The notes under the pieces are model-generated. The model did not search any database and was not told where the DNA came from. It was given only the letters and a program-made list of their open reading frames with translations. DNA of 64,000 bases, taken from NCBI GenBank assembly GCA_963715045.1, contig CAVQRC010000008.1, positions 1 through 64,000 on the forward strand. The letters run 5' to 3'. The position numbers were made by a program, and so were the translations under genes. Below are positions 12,268-21,879 of this stretch, one piece after another (the first letter of the stretch is position 1; every line of letters starts with the position of its first letter). This stretch comes from CAVQRC01 sp963715045. GTDB taxonomy: Bacteria; Planctomycetota; Planctomycetia; Pirellulales; Lacipirellulaceae.

Positions 12268-15200
12268 GAGTCGACCGGACCCACCCGACCAGGCGTTTCG
12301 CGAGCGGATTGCGACCGAGCTCGATCGCACGATGCTGGTCGAAGCAGCCGCCGGGACCGGCAAGACGACGTGCCTGATCGCCCGCATGGTCGGCCTGCTC
12401 CGCGCGGGCAAGTGCCGCGTGGAGACGCTCGTCGCGGTCACGTTCACCCGCAAGGCCGCGGCCGAATTGCGGAGCCGCTTTCAATTCGCCCTCGAGGATG
12501 CGGTAAGGGCGTCGTCCGGCATCGAACGCGATCGACTTGCCGACGCGCTCGACCACGTCGAACGCTGCTTCATCGGGACGATTCACGCCTGTTGTGCGCG
12601 GATGCTCCGAGACCGTCCGTTCGAGGCGGGCGTCGATCCGGGGTTCGTCGAACTCGATGAGGCCCTTGACGCCCAACTTCGCCAGCAGGCCTGGCGGGAG
12701 CACGTCGCGATGCTGATCGCGACCGACGACCAGGTTCTCCCCGAACTGGAACGCCTGGGACTCAACGTGAGTGCATCGACGCGTCGCTCGAGTTCGCTGC
12801 GGGCGGAACTGAACGAGCTCGGGCTCGAACCGGCCGAGCTGGGACCCGCATTTCTGCAGTTTGCCGAGTACTCGGATGTCGATGACTGGCCGGGGCAAGT
12901 CGTGCCGCTCCCTGATCTCAACCCGTGTATCGAGGCACTGACCCGCTACCTCGAGCACATCCGTTCGCTGCCGCTGCCGAGCGATCACGGCAACGACAAG
13001 CTGATGCCGAAGTACGATTTGATCGAGCGGATGGCAAAGCGGCTCGACTTGAGTCAGCCGGTAGAGTGCATGGAACTGTTGGAGCAATTCGAGGGCGGAG
13101 GCAAGGTGATTCAGAAGCAGTGGCCGGGTAAAAAAGCTCAGGCACTGGCCGAGAAGGCACGCTGGGACGCGTTCGTGCGGCAATACGCCGAGCCCCTGCT
13201 GCTCGCCTGGCGTGAACATCGCTACGAACCGGTCCTGCGGGCCATCCGGCCGGCGCTCGCGGTCTACGATCGCCTGCGTCGCGAACGAGGCGGCCTCAAC
13301 TTCCAGGACCTGTTGCTCCGCTCGGCCGGTATGCTGCGGGACAACGCCGACGTCCGCCGATACTTCCGCGAGCGGTTCACGCACGTGCTCGTCGATGAGT
13401 TCCAGGACACCGACCCGATTCAGGCGGAAGTGATGTTGCTGCTCACCGCGGACAACCCCGAGGAGACGAACTGGCAGGAGTGTCGACCCGTTCCCGGCTC
13501 GCTGTTTGTCGTGGGCGATCCCAAGCAGAGCATCTACCGGTTCCGCCGGGCCGACATTCAGACCTACAACAAGGTCCGCACGATCATCGAGGCCGCGGGG
13601 GGCGTCGTGGTCCCGCTGACCGCCAACTTCCGCAGCGTCGAGCCGGTGGTCCACTGGATCAACGATTGCTTCGACGACCTGTTTCCCGACAAAGCCGACG
13701 ATGCCAGTCCTGCGAACCGACCGCTGGAAGTCGGCCGTCTTGATGGCACGGAGGAGGAATCCGCGGTCGAAACGCTGCGTACGCCTGACCAGGGCAGACG
13801 AAGTGCGGCCTCGGTCGCCGAAGACGAAGCGGACCAGATCGCCCGGACGATCCGCCGGGCGATCGACGAGAAGTGGGCCGTGCCGCGGACCGAGGCGGAG
13901 CGGAGCCACGGCCTGCCCGACCACGTGACGCCGGGGGACTTTCTGATTGCGTCCCGCACGAAAGCGAGACTGTCGATCTATGCAAGAAGCCTCCAGCACT
14001 ATGGGATCCCCCACTTGGTAACCGGTGGCAGCGTACTGAACGATGTACCGGAACTCGATCTGCTGCGAGTCGCTCTGACCGCGGTGGCACGCGTCGACGA
14101 TCCGATTGCGCTGGTCGCCTGCCTGCGAAGCGAATTGTTCGGCGTGGCCGATACGGTGCTCTACGAGTTCAAGCAGCAGGGCGGGCGATTCTCCTATCAC
14201 GCGGAAATCCCGGCGATGTTGCCCGACGCGGACGCGGCCGTCCTGAGGGATGCATTTGAGCGGCTGCAATCGTATGCCCGCTGGCTTCGCCGGATGCCGG
14301 CGGCGGCCGCGATTGAACGGATTGCCGCCGACCTCGGGTTAATGGCCCGTGCCTGTGCGGCCGAGGAAGGCGATGCCCACGCCGGCAGTCTGCTCAAGGC
14401 GATCGAGCTGCTACGGGGTGTCGATAGTCCGCTCACGGTCGGCGACTACGTGGATGCGGTCGATCGGATCGTGGGCAAGCAGGAGCCGCATGACGGAGTC
14501 CCGGTCCGCCCGCCCGGCGAGATGCCCGTGCGGGTGATGAATCTTCATCAGTGCAAAGGGCTGGAAGCGCCGTTCGTGTTTCTAGTCGACCCTTCTGGCG
14601 ATTCAAGCCACGATGTCGACGTCCACATCGACCGGTCTGGCGACACTGCACGCGGCTACCTGCCGATCTACGGTCGAAGACGGAGATCAGTTGGGCCGCC
14701 GACGAGTTCCTCGCGTGTCCGCCGGGTTGGAGCCGCTGGGCCGCCAGGGAGCAACAGTTTCTCGATGCCGAGGCCACGCGACTGCTCTACGTGGCGGCAA
14801 CCCGGGCAAGCGTCAAGCTCGTGATTTCGCAACGGGATGGGAGGGCGAATCAGAAGAATCCCTGGCGCTCGTTTCGACGATCATTTGCAGGACGCGAATC
14901 CGTTCGCCGAACCGGGTGCCGTGCCATCGAAGCCGTCCGCCGCGCTGACAATCGATCCGACCGATTGGCAGCAGGAGGTCGACGCGATCGAGCATCGCTG
15001 GCAGCGGGTGCTCACGCCGAGCTATGCCGTGCAGGCGATCAAGGAGTCGGCCATCCAGGGCGGTCCGAAGCCCCACGGCCAGGAGCGCGCCGGGGCCGAG
15101 TGGGGCGAGGTGCTGCACACCTTGCTGGAAGCTGCAATGAAACGCCCGGAAGCGGACCTTCGCGGCCTGGCTGTCGCGGCACTGGAAAGCGAGGACTTGC

Positions 15201-15589
15201 CAATCACCCTGGCGGACGACGCCGTCACAACCGTCGAGCAGGTTATCGCCTCAGAGCTGTGGCAACGAGCCCGAAATGCTCAGCATTGCCTGGTGGAGAT
15301 CCCGGTTGCGATGCAGGTTCCCGCTGCCGACGCGACGGGCGGGATCCCGACCGTGGTTCGTGGCGTGATCGACCTAGTCTTTCAGGAAGCCACCGGCTGG
15401 GTGATCGTCGATTACAAATCCGAACGGGTCGACGCGAGTGACATACCGGCGTTGGTCGCCTACTACAAACAGCAGATCGAGGCGTATGCAAAGACGTGGG
15501 AAGAAGTCGTTGGCCAGACTGTAGTTGAGTCTGGACTGTTCTTTACGCACGTGGGAGCATACGTGCCTGCCGGATACCGGTCGAGATGA
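12260..15589 (+). CDS. AddA-like UvrD-family helicase with C-terminal PD-(D/E)XK nuclease, frameshifted
   Basis: About 1,110-residue superfamily I helicase-nuclease. Motifs in order: EAAAGTGKTT (Walker A, near residue 30), VTFTRKAAAEL, FIGTIHACCARML, HVLVDEFQDTDPIQ (Walker B, near 380), VVGDPKQSIYRFRRAD, LTANFRS, VMNLHQCKGLEAPFVF and LLYVAATRAS (near 845). The C-terminal nuclease has WGEVLHTLLEA, RGVIDLVF and VIVDYKSE (near 1050). This is the AddA/RecB layout. It starts with GTG at 12260, overlapping the AddB-like stop. The frame breaks near 14680 and 14840, yet the total is a multiple of three. Because the AddAB-like pair sits inside an integrase-bearing cluster with DUF6361, PLD and SNF2-like genes, I infer a defence role and not housekeeping recombination. 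Confidence 0.8.
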
Positions 15590-15717
15590 TCATCGATCAC
15601 TGGAATCCGAATCAGAAGAAACGAGTAGAACCGTCGTATCAACTGCTGGCACCAGACGGCCGGTTAACTGTGAATGACTTTGGACTCCGCACGTCATTGG
15701 TTCGGCTGTTGACCTGA
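15586..15717 (+). CDS. Possible 43-residue coupled small protein
   Basis: Open frame of 43 codons that begins in an ATGA overlap with the stop of the AddA-like gene, the same coupling used elsewhere in this operon. It begins MIIDHWNPNQKK and ends in a short hydrophobic stretch RTSLVRLLT. No family is recognised. The coupling supports it; the short length and the local indel rate weaken it. It could equally be the remnant of a longer gene or a shifted continuation of the AddA-like protein. Confidence 0.3.
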   Translation: MIIDHWNPNQKKRVEPSYQLLAPDGRLTVNDFGLRTSLVRLLT

Positions 15718-15857
15718 CATACGGCGGCTCGTCGTACTTCGGAACAGCCGCCGAGGGTCGAATCTGCGGCACTTGTCCCGACCATCGCCGTTGGCTATTT
15801 CGTCCATCAGCTCGCGGCCCGCGTTGGCCAGGCTGTAACGATTCTCCAATCAACCCT

Positions 15858-17038
15858 CTACCCGATCGCCTGGGCGATCTCGGCCCCCTTGGCCATGTCG
15901 CGTTCGGCGTACACCTGAGTGACGTTCGCCGACGTGTGACCCAGGAGGATCTGGGCGGCTTCGAGGCCGAACCGCTTCCGCGCTTCGGTCGCCGCGGCGT
16001 GCCGGAGCTGGTTGGGGCTCCACTGCGGCGACGCCGGCCTTCGTGCAGGCCCGGTGAATCGCCCGGCGGTAGCTGTCGGTCGTGTAGCAGCTCGCCGGGC
16101 TTCCGTCATTGGCCGACGCGCGTCGATTGGTGCCGGGGCGGTTGCCGCACGACATCGGCGTGACCCGAGCGGCATGGTTTTCGGCACGCCGCGATCTGCT
16201 CTGCCTCGTCGGGCGAGAAGCAGTAGGCCGTGGCGTTCGCGGAGCAGGTACGGCAGCAGAATCTCCTGAGCCCGAGGACCAATCGGGATCCGCCGGTTGT
16301 GACCATGGTGCTCGGTCTTGTGCTGGCTCGGCGTGTACCACCAGATGGACTCTGAGCGATCGACTATCAGCTGGGCGAAGGATGCAGATCTCGGCGGGTC
16401 GGCAGCCGGTCAGACGCTGGATCCGGACCATGTCGGCGACCACGCCCGGGAAGGTGCGGCAAGCGTCCGTTCGACATCGGCGTCGTCGACCGGTTTAATC
16501 GGCTGAGTTTCGCGGGCTTTCGATCTGCCCTTGGCCAGGCCGCGGACCGTGTCGAGCCGCGTGACCACCTCGACAGGAATCAGCTCCTCACTCGCCGCCC
16601 AGCGGAACACCTGTTTCACGCGGCGGATCGTCTCGTTGACGTATCGCCGAGCGTGGCCCCTGGCGACGAGGCCGGCCCGAAGGGTCTTGAGGGCTCGCGG
16701 TCCGAACTCCGAGACCGAGACGGGGCCGTACAGCTTGAGCAGCTCGCGGAGAGTGCGGTGGAAGTGATCCAGCGTGTGCGGGCTCTTGGCGTAGTACTCC
16801 TGGGCGTGCTTCCAGAAGGCGACGGCCACCTCCGTGACGGTGATCGCCGGCTCTTCGGCCGGTAGGCTGGTGGGCGCCCGGCGGCCAGCCATTCGCTGAT
16901 CAGCCGATCGTACTCAAGGAGGCTGGCCTTGCTGCCGTAGGGGCCGAGGTAGATCCGTTTGCCGGCGAGCTCGACGAAAGCCAGGTTGCGGCTCGAATGA
17001 CGCCGATATTGGGGGACGCGTTTGGACAGTCTGGGCAT
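15858..17038 (-). CDS. Tyrosine recombinase / phage-type integrase, frameshifted
   Basis: Site-specific tyrosine recombinase of a type common in planctomycetes. It opens with MPRLSKRVPQYRRH and AGKRIYLGPYGSKAS, an N-terminal arm-binding region, followed by a core-binding helix bundle (ALKTLRAGLVARGHARRYVNETIRRVKQVFRWA). The catalytic domain shows LTGCRPAEI (first Arg), NQLRHAAATEAR, LGHTSANVTQVYAERD (His and the nucleophilic Tyr). The frame breaks at least twice, near 16440 and between 15900 and 16200. Start ATG at 17036-17038 is preceded by an AGGAGA site. It lies about 120 bases from the 3' end of tRNA-Val, the classic position for an integrase of a tRNA-targeted island, and convergent to the helicase/nuclease operon. 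Probably mediates integration and excision of that cargo. Confidence 0.85.
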
Positions 17039-17059
17039 GGCGGTCTCCTGTTCTCCCGT

Positions 17060-17079
17060 AAACGGACACGTGTCCGTTT
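17060..17079. promoter_or_regulatory. Perfect 20-bp palindrome upstream of the integrase start
   Basis: AAACGGACAC directly followed by its reverse complement GTGTCCGTTT. It lies 21 bases upstream of the integrase ATG and about 77 bases from the tRNA 3' end. There is no spacer, so it fits a dimeric repressor operator or a recombinase/excisionase site better than a hairpin terminator. Confidence 0.55.
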
Positions 17080-17155
17080 GGCGAAGAACAACAAGCCGCA
17101 CTGCCGACCATCGGCAGGTATCGCAAACGCAGATTCGGCAAAGGTTTGTGTTGAG

Positions 17156-17229
17156 TGGGCGACACTGGACTCGAACCAGTGACCTCCGCGGTGTGAGCAC
17201 GGCGCTCTAACCAACTGAGCTAGCCGCCC
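17156..17229 (-). tRNA. tRNA-Val (anticodon CAC)
   Basis: Cloverleaf folded by hand. Acceptor GGGCGGC pairs with GTCGCCC (one G-T pair), D stem GCTC/GAGC, anticodon stem CCGTG/CGCGG around loop CTCACAC giving anticodon CAC, variable AGGTC, T stem ACTGG/CCAGT with loop TTCGAGT, discriminator A. CCA is not encoded. Its 3' end faces the integrase gene, making it the likely attachment site of the island. Confidence 0.95.
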
Positions 17230-17425
17230 GGGGCAGTTTCCTGCGGCCGGCGATTGTAAACAATCGATCGGGGCGCGGGTAGATGGAGTTGAAGATGGGG
17301 GGTTGGCGATTGGGCGATCGAAGGCTTGAGGCTGATCGTCTGATCGTTCGCGATCGCCAGTCGCTGGGGGCCGTCAGACGCCTTTGGGAGCTTCCGTCGG
17401 TGGCTCGAATCGCGGGGCCGACGCC

Positions 17426-17661
17426 TTAGCAGTCGTAGTGCTCGACCTTCGTGGGCTCGTGATAGACCGCGTCGTTGACGTCGTCCTCGATTCCCCGCAT
17501 GCCCTTCTTGAACTCAATGAAGCTGCGGCCTACCGATCGGGCCACCGAGGGAAGCCGGTTCCCAAACAACAAGACGGCAATCCCACCAATGATGAGGATC
17601 TCCATCGGGCCCGGCGCGCAAAACCAAACGCCAATATTGGAGAGGTGAGTTCAGCAATCAT
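17426..17661 (-). CDS. TatA/E-like twin-arginine translocase subunit, one probable base missing
   Basis: Short protein of about 78 residues. Its core is GPMEILIIGGIAVLLFGNRLPSV, a membrane helix followed by FIEFKKGMRG, the amphipathic helix of TatA/Hcf106 proteins, and a polar tail ending in YDC. The ATG at 17659-17661 is in the wrong frame for the core and would be joined by one extra T in the TTTGGTTTT run; the length 3n+2 agrees. An internal ATG at 17603-17605 would cut into the membrane helix. TatA forms the pore of the Tat export machine in the cytoplasmic membrane. A second copy lies about 290 bases upstream on the same strand, so the two may be a tandem duplication. At least one predicted Tat substrate, the DUF1501 protein, is in this window. 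Confidence 0.7.
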
Positions 17662-17952
17662 GGTCTCATCTGCCGAAAAGGGAATCGATCACGCGATATT
17701 CAGAGACGCGTTCACTGCAGTATACGAAATCGGCCGTGGGTTGTTCAGGCGGGCAAATAAGATTTGTGAGGCGTTTGCTCGGTGCGGGCAAGGATCTCTA
17801 TGGTGGGAAAACATCCGATCATTGCGTCGTCTCCGCACACGGCGAGCAGATCGATGAATCGATCGGACGTTTGACTGGATCGTTGCGGCGTACTTACCCG
17901 GACAGATGGCTGCGAAAACGGGGCATCCGAGGCCCTGACGGAGCATGCCGCG

Positions 17953-18162
17953 TTACTCGGCACTCGGTGCCTTGTGGTCCTTATTCTCAAGCGCTTCGGG
18001 CTTCTCCTCGTCGCCCTTGAGCCCCTTCTTGAACTCGACGATCCCGATCCCGAGCGAACGCATCGCACTGGGCAGGCGGTTGCCAAAGAGGAGCAACGCC
18101 ACGGCCCCGACAATGACCGCTTCGACCGGGCCAGGCAAACCAAAGAAACCAATCAGGTGCAT
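17953..18162 (-). CDS. TatA/E-like twin-arginine translocase subunit
   Basis: 69-residue protein: MHLIGFFGLPGPVEAVIVGAVALLLFGNRLP, then an amphipathic helix (SLGIGIVEFKKGLKG) and a charged tail with many K, E and D. The membrane helix, the glycine-proline turn before it and the F-KKGLKG helix are diagnostic of TatA/Hcf106. Intact frame with ATG at 18160-18162. It is a close paralogue of the next gene downstream on the same strand; the shared LLFGNRLPS and EFKKG stretches show this. Whether one copy acts as TatA and the other as TatB/TatE cannot be decided from sequence. Confidence 0.85.
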   Translation of the reverse strand: MHLIGFFGLPGPVEAVIVGAVALLLFGNRLPSAMRSLGIGIVEFKKGLKGDEEKPEALENKDHKAPSAE

Positions 18163-18308
18163 CGAACCAACCTCAGTGCGGAACCTCTCTCGAAACGGCT
18201 TCTCGAAACGGCTCCTGGTGATGGCTGGGCTGATGTAAATCGTTCCCAGGCCAATTGTTAAGAATTCTAGCTGGCTACCCGGAGGGGGTCAAACGGCGGT
18301 TGCCTGAG

Positions 18309-20544
18309 CTAACGCGGAGGACGCCCGGAATCCTGGGGAAAACGGCGGGCCGAGGCGGCTTGCTGCGGCGTGGAGTAGCGGTAATACACCTCGAGACAAA
18401 GCGTCGCCGTGGCCGTGGAATAGACCCTTCCACCGTATCCGGCCCAGCGTGAATTGGGCGGCCAGCTTCCCCGCTGCGGGCCGTCGCTGGTCTGGCTGGT
18501 GAGCAGTGTCCGCTGAAGAGCCGTATTCCAGGTTTCCCAGTCGCGACGCGCCTGCGGCGTCTGGTCTCGAGTCGCGTGCAGTAAAAGGGTCGCGTAGTAC
18601 CAGTTGTAGAGGTCCGGCTGGCCCACGCCCGGGGGCGTTGCTACCAGGTATCTCCGCGCGGGTCGAGTGTGCGGTTGTCGGCAGCGGTATGCCACCGCCG
18701 TCGTGCCAGGAGATGCTGACAGTAAAACGCCTCGGCCGTCATGGTGCGACTCGGTGCGCCCCGTGGTCGGTAGCTGGCAACTCCGCCCCGAATCACCGAG
18801 CCCAGGAACCGACTGATCCCTTGCCACGCCTGATCCGGGACTTCGACGCCGGCCAGGTCGGCCGTATGCAGGGCCATCACTTGCCAGCCGAGTTGGCTCG
18901 TGTCGCCCGCGTCGCCGGCTTGATAACGCCAGCCGCCGCTGCGGACATCCTGGGTCGCCAGCGAGAATGCCACGGCACGCGACACGGCCGGTCGAAGTTG
19001 CGGATCGCCCGTCATCGCCAGTGCTTCGGCAAGGGCGAAAGTCGCCATCGAGTGGCAGTAAGTTCTCGCGAAAAATGTCGCGGGACCACTCAGGTCGCCG
19101 TCAATTTTCTGGGTGGCGATCAAATACTCGCAGGCACGCTGTACGGTCTCGCGATAGTCGCCGCTGCGGTGCGAGTGCCCGCCTCCGAGATAGGCGAGCA
19201 GTGCCAGGCCAGTCACTCCCGTGTCGGCCCGCGCTCCGGCACCGTGGCGATGCTGTCCGAAAACGAGATGCTCTTGCCCGCCTTCAAGCCGATCAGGATC
19301 CCAGCGGCCGTCCGGCGATTGAACCAGGGCCAGCCAGCGCAGCGCTTCTTCAACCGCCTGCTCACTGCCCGGCGACCCGCCGCCGGCGATCGCGGCCTGC
19401 CGTCGGCGATCCGCCTGGCGTTCGGCGTAGAAGTCGTCGCGCGAAGGCGTGACGGAACGTCGCGGCGACGCCAGGTCGGTGATCTCGGGGTTGAAGGATG
19501 GCTCGGAACCTGGGACTCGAAGTTCGTCCGCATTGGCGGCCATGTCGGGTGCCGAGGTGGAGGGTTCCTGGGAACGCAGCTCGAATGGATCCGTGTCGCT
19601 GGCGGTCGTGTCCGGCGGCGATTCGCCAGCCAGGTTGTCGGAGCGATCCGCTGACTGCAGCGGGTCTTCGTCTGGATTCTCGATGGCCGGCGTGAGCGTA
19701 TCCGAATCCGGCTCGAGTTGGGCAGCGAGATCTGCAGAAACCTCGGGCAGGTCTGCGGACGATGGCCCCTGCACACGCTGGTCGTCGTCGGCCATCGACT
19801 CCAAGGCTGGTTCAGAATCCGCCATCTCCGGGGCCACCTCGGCGAGCCGCTCGTCCGGTTGCCCGTCGTCAACTTGCTCCGCGTCGGCGGCGGCTGATGA
19901 TGCCTCCGACAACTCGGGCGCGATTGGGGGCGAGGCATCCGTCAGAGACTCTTCCGAGGGCTCAGCCAGTGTGGAAGACTGCGCTTGATTCTGCGGGTGG
20001 TGCGGGGTCTTCTTCGGCTGAGATCCGACTCGGTCGATTCCGGCAGCTCGCCGAGTTCAGTCGTCGTCGCAGAAGGTTCCTCGCCGATTGCGTTGGCGGC
20101 GAGCTGTTGCGGTGGGGCGATCGCGTCGGGGGGAGGGGAGGGGGGAAGCGGCGGTACGTCGGGCGGAATCACACTCGTGGCCTGGATCGGATCCCAGGGT
20201 TCGATTTCGCGATCGTCGCGTGCGTCGTCGACGAGCTGCGGCGGATCGGGTACGCCTTCAGAGAGCACCGTGACCGACACCCGCGATCCGTCGGGCGTGT
20301 CGCCCGAGTGAACGACGATGCGAACGGTCGTCGCCGCACAGGCAAGCAGCACGTGCGCGAGCAGCGACAGCACGGCGCATTTCCGCATCGGCTTCGACTG
20401 CCCCCAGCGGGTGCCCATGAGGATGATCAGGGCGATGGCCAAGATGCCCGAGCCGACCCACACCGTGAGCCACAGCGGTGATGTCGCAGAGATTCGGTTA
20501 ACGAGGAACTCGAGCATGGCGATCGGGTGGGTCTGATTCTGCAC
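18309..20544 (-). CDS. Membrane-anchored prenyltransferase/squalene-oxidase-repeat protein, frameshifted
   Basis: About 745 residues. The N-terminus has two hydrophobic segments (LWLTVWVGSGILAIALIILM and CAVLSLLAHVLLACAATTV), then a long Pro/Asp/Glu/Ser-rich linker to about residue 380. The C-terminal domain has alpha-alpha repeats typical of terpenoid-cyclase/prenyltransferase folds: ALRWLALVQSPDGRWD, TGVTGLALLAYLGGG, GGWRYQ, LGWQVMALHTADL, YNWYYATLLL and TATATLCLEVYYR. I see no DXDD or other cyclase active-site motif, so it may be a binding protein. Frames change near 19940 and 18650. GTG at 20544 lies 18 bases after exbD; ATG at 20517 is an alternative. It is last in an operon with TPR, ExbB and ExbD genes, so it may be energised by that complex in the periplasm. 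Confidence 0.7.
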
Positions 20545-20562
20545 CGCGGCCGGCCACGGTGA

Positions 20563-20979
20563 TCACAGTTCGTCGGCAATCCTGACGGCGATGTCGAGCT
20601 CCGAAATGTTCGCCCGCTTGCAGGCGGCAAGTACGTCGGCGACGTGTTGATAGCTGCACTGGGCATCGCCGCGAACGACGACTCCGGTGTCGCCGTACTG
20701 TTCGCGAGCTGCCTGCAGCCGATGGACTAACTGCTCGAGCGAGACAGACTGTTTGTCGAGAGTAATCTGGCCGTTGGCGTGCACGGCGACTTCCCAGCGT
20801 TCGGGAGGTGGCGTGAGCGGTCCGGGCTCGGCGACCGCGGGGATCTGCAGGGCGATCGCCCGCTCCATTTCGCTGAACTTGGTGGCCACCATGAAGAAGA
20901 TGATCAAGAGAAAAACGACGTCGATCATGGGGGTCAGATTGAGCGAAGCCGGATCGTCCCGGTGCACCTTCAGCGGCAT
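20563..20979 (-). CDS. exbD: ExbD/TolR-family biopolymer transport protein
   Basis: 138 residues. One N-terminal membrane helix with the key aspartate in LNLTPMIDVVFLLIIFFMVATKF, then a periplasmic ExbD/TolR domain ending VLAACKRANISELDIAVR. The aspartate in the helix carries protons through the ExbB-ExbD channel. It lies 21 bases after exbB and 18 bases before the cyclase-fold gene on the same strand, so the three are co-transcribed. Intact frame with ATG at 20977-20979. Confidence 0.92.
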   Translation of the reverse strand: MPLKVHRDDPASLNLTPMIDVVFLLIIFFMVATKFSEMERAIALQIPAVAEPGPLTPPPERWEVAVHANGQITLDKQSVSLEQLVHRLQAAREQYGDTGVVVRGDAQCSYQHVADVLAACKRANISELDIAVRIADEL

Positions 20980-21000
20980 GATGGTGGTCCTCGAATTTTG

Positions 21001-21879
21001 CTACGCGGCTTTCGCCTTCGGCTGTGGCTTGACGGTCTTGGTCTGTGAGCGGTTCAGCAGCCCTTCTGCCGAGATCCACTCGACGATTTGTTGTCCGCAG
21101 GCATCGATGTCCATCACAAGACGATCGACGCGGCCGATAAAGAACAGGTGGAGAATGAGAGCTGGGATGGCCACGAAGAGTCCGGCGGCGGTCGTGACCA
21201 GGGCCTGGCTGATACCGCCGGCGAGCAACTCGGGACGCCCCATCGCAGAACTCGAGGCGATGGCATTGAAGGCTTCCATCATTCCCCATACGGTTCCGAG
21301 CAGTCCCAGCAACGGACAGACGGTCGCGACACCGTTAATCACGCGGAGATATCGTCGCAGTTCGTTGGAGGTTCGTTCCCCTTCGTCGAGAACCGCTTGC
21401 TCCACTTCTACGGCCGGTTTCCCCCATTTCCGAATCGCAGCAGCCATCACGCGGGCGACGTGGCTCGAGTTTTCGTGGCATCGTTCGAGAGCTTCGTCTC
21501 GATCGATGGATCCCTCACGGAGCTGGTGGAGGATTCGCTTGACGAAGGGTCGCGGCAGTACGCGTCCGCGGCGGAGACTGATCAATCGCTCGAAGGTCAC
21601 CAGGCCGAGCACGAAGGAGCTGATGAGAATCGGCGCGAGCAGGGGTCCGCCGGCGATGATCATGTCGAGCAGGCTGCGGGTGGGAATGGCTTCCGCATTA
21701 CCCTGGGCGGACGGCGGTGCCGTGAGTTCTGCTGCCGGGGGCGATGCGGCCGAAGAACGCGAGGGCAGACCCACGCTGGCGGCGAGCAGGGCGGCAATCG
21801 CGACCAGGGATCCGATGCCCGTGATGTGCATTGGAGGTCGGAATGACGGAGTTCGCAGGATGCAAGCGGGAGCGTTCAA
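21001..21879 (-). CDS. exbB: MotA/TolQ/ExbB proton-channel protein with N-terminal export signal
   Basis: About 292 residues. A signal-peptide-like start ([21 protein letters not shown]) and a Ser/Pro/Ala linker precede the first channel helix ([20 protein letters not shown]). The conserved core is [18 protein letters not shown] and [21 protein letters not shown], the two helices around the ExbD dimer. The start is uncertain: a TTG at 21879 overlaps the TPR gene's stop (TTGA), while the ATG at 21831 gives a cleaner signal peptide. It powers outer-membrane or periplasmic work from the proton gradient. The accessory N-terminal extension is common in planctomycete ExbB proteins. Confidence 0.88.
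   Translation of the reverse strand: MNAPACILRTPSFRPPMHITGIGSLVAIAALLAASVGLPSRSSAASPPAAELTAPPSAQGNAEAIPTRSLLDMIIAGGPLLAPILISSFVLGLVTFERLISLRRGRVLPRPFVKRILHQLREGSIDRDEALERCHENSSHVARVMAAAIRKWGKPAVEVEQAVLDEGERTSNELRRYLRVINGVATVCPLLGLLGTVWGMMEAFNAIASSSAMGRPELLAGGISQALVTTAAGLFVAIPALILHLFFIGRVDRLVMDIDACGQQIVEWISAEGLLNRSQTKTVKPQPKAKAA

Noticed and set aside
12212..14269. Minus-strand open frame of 685 codons inside the AddA-like gene
   Set aside because: No motif or start signal, and it lies antisense to all the UvrD helicase motifs.
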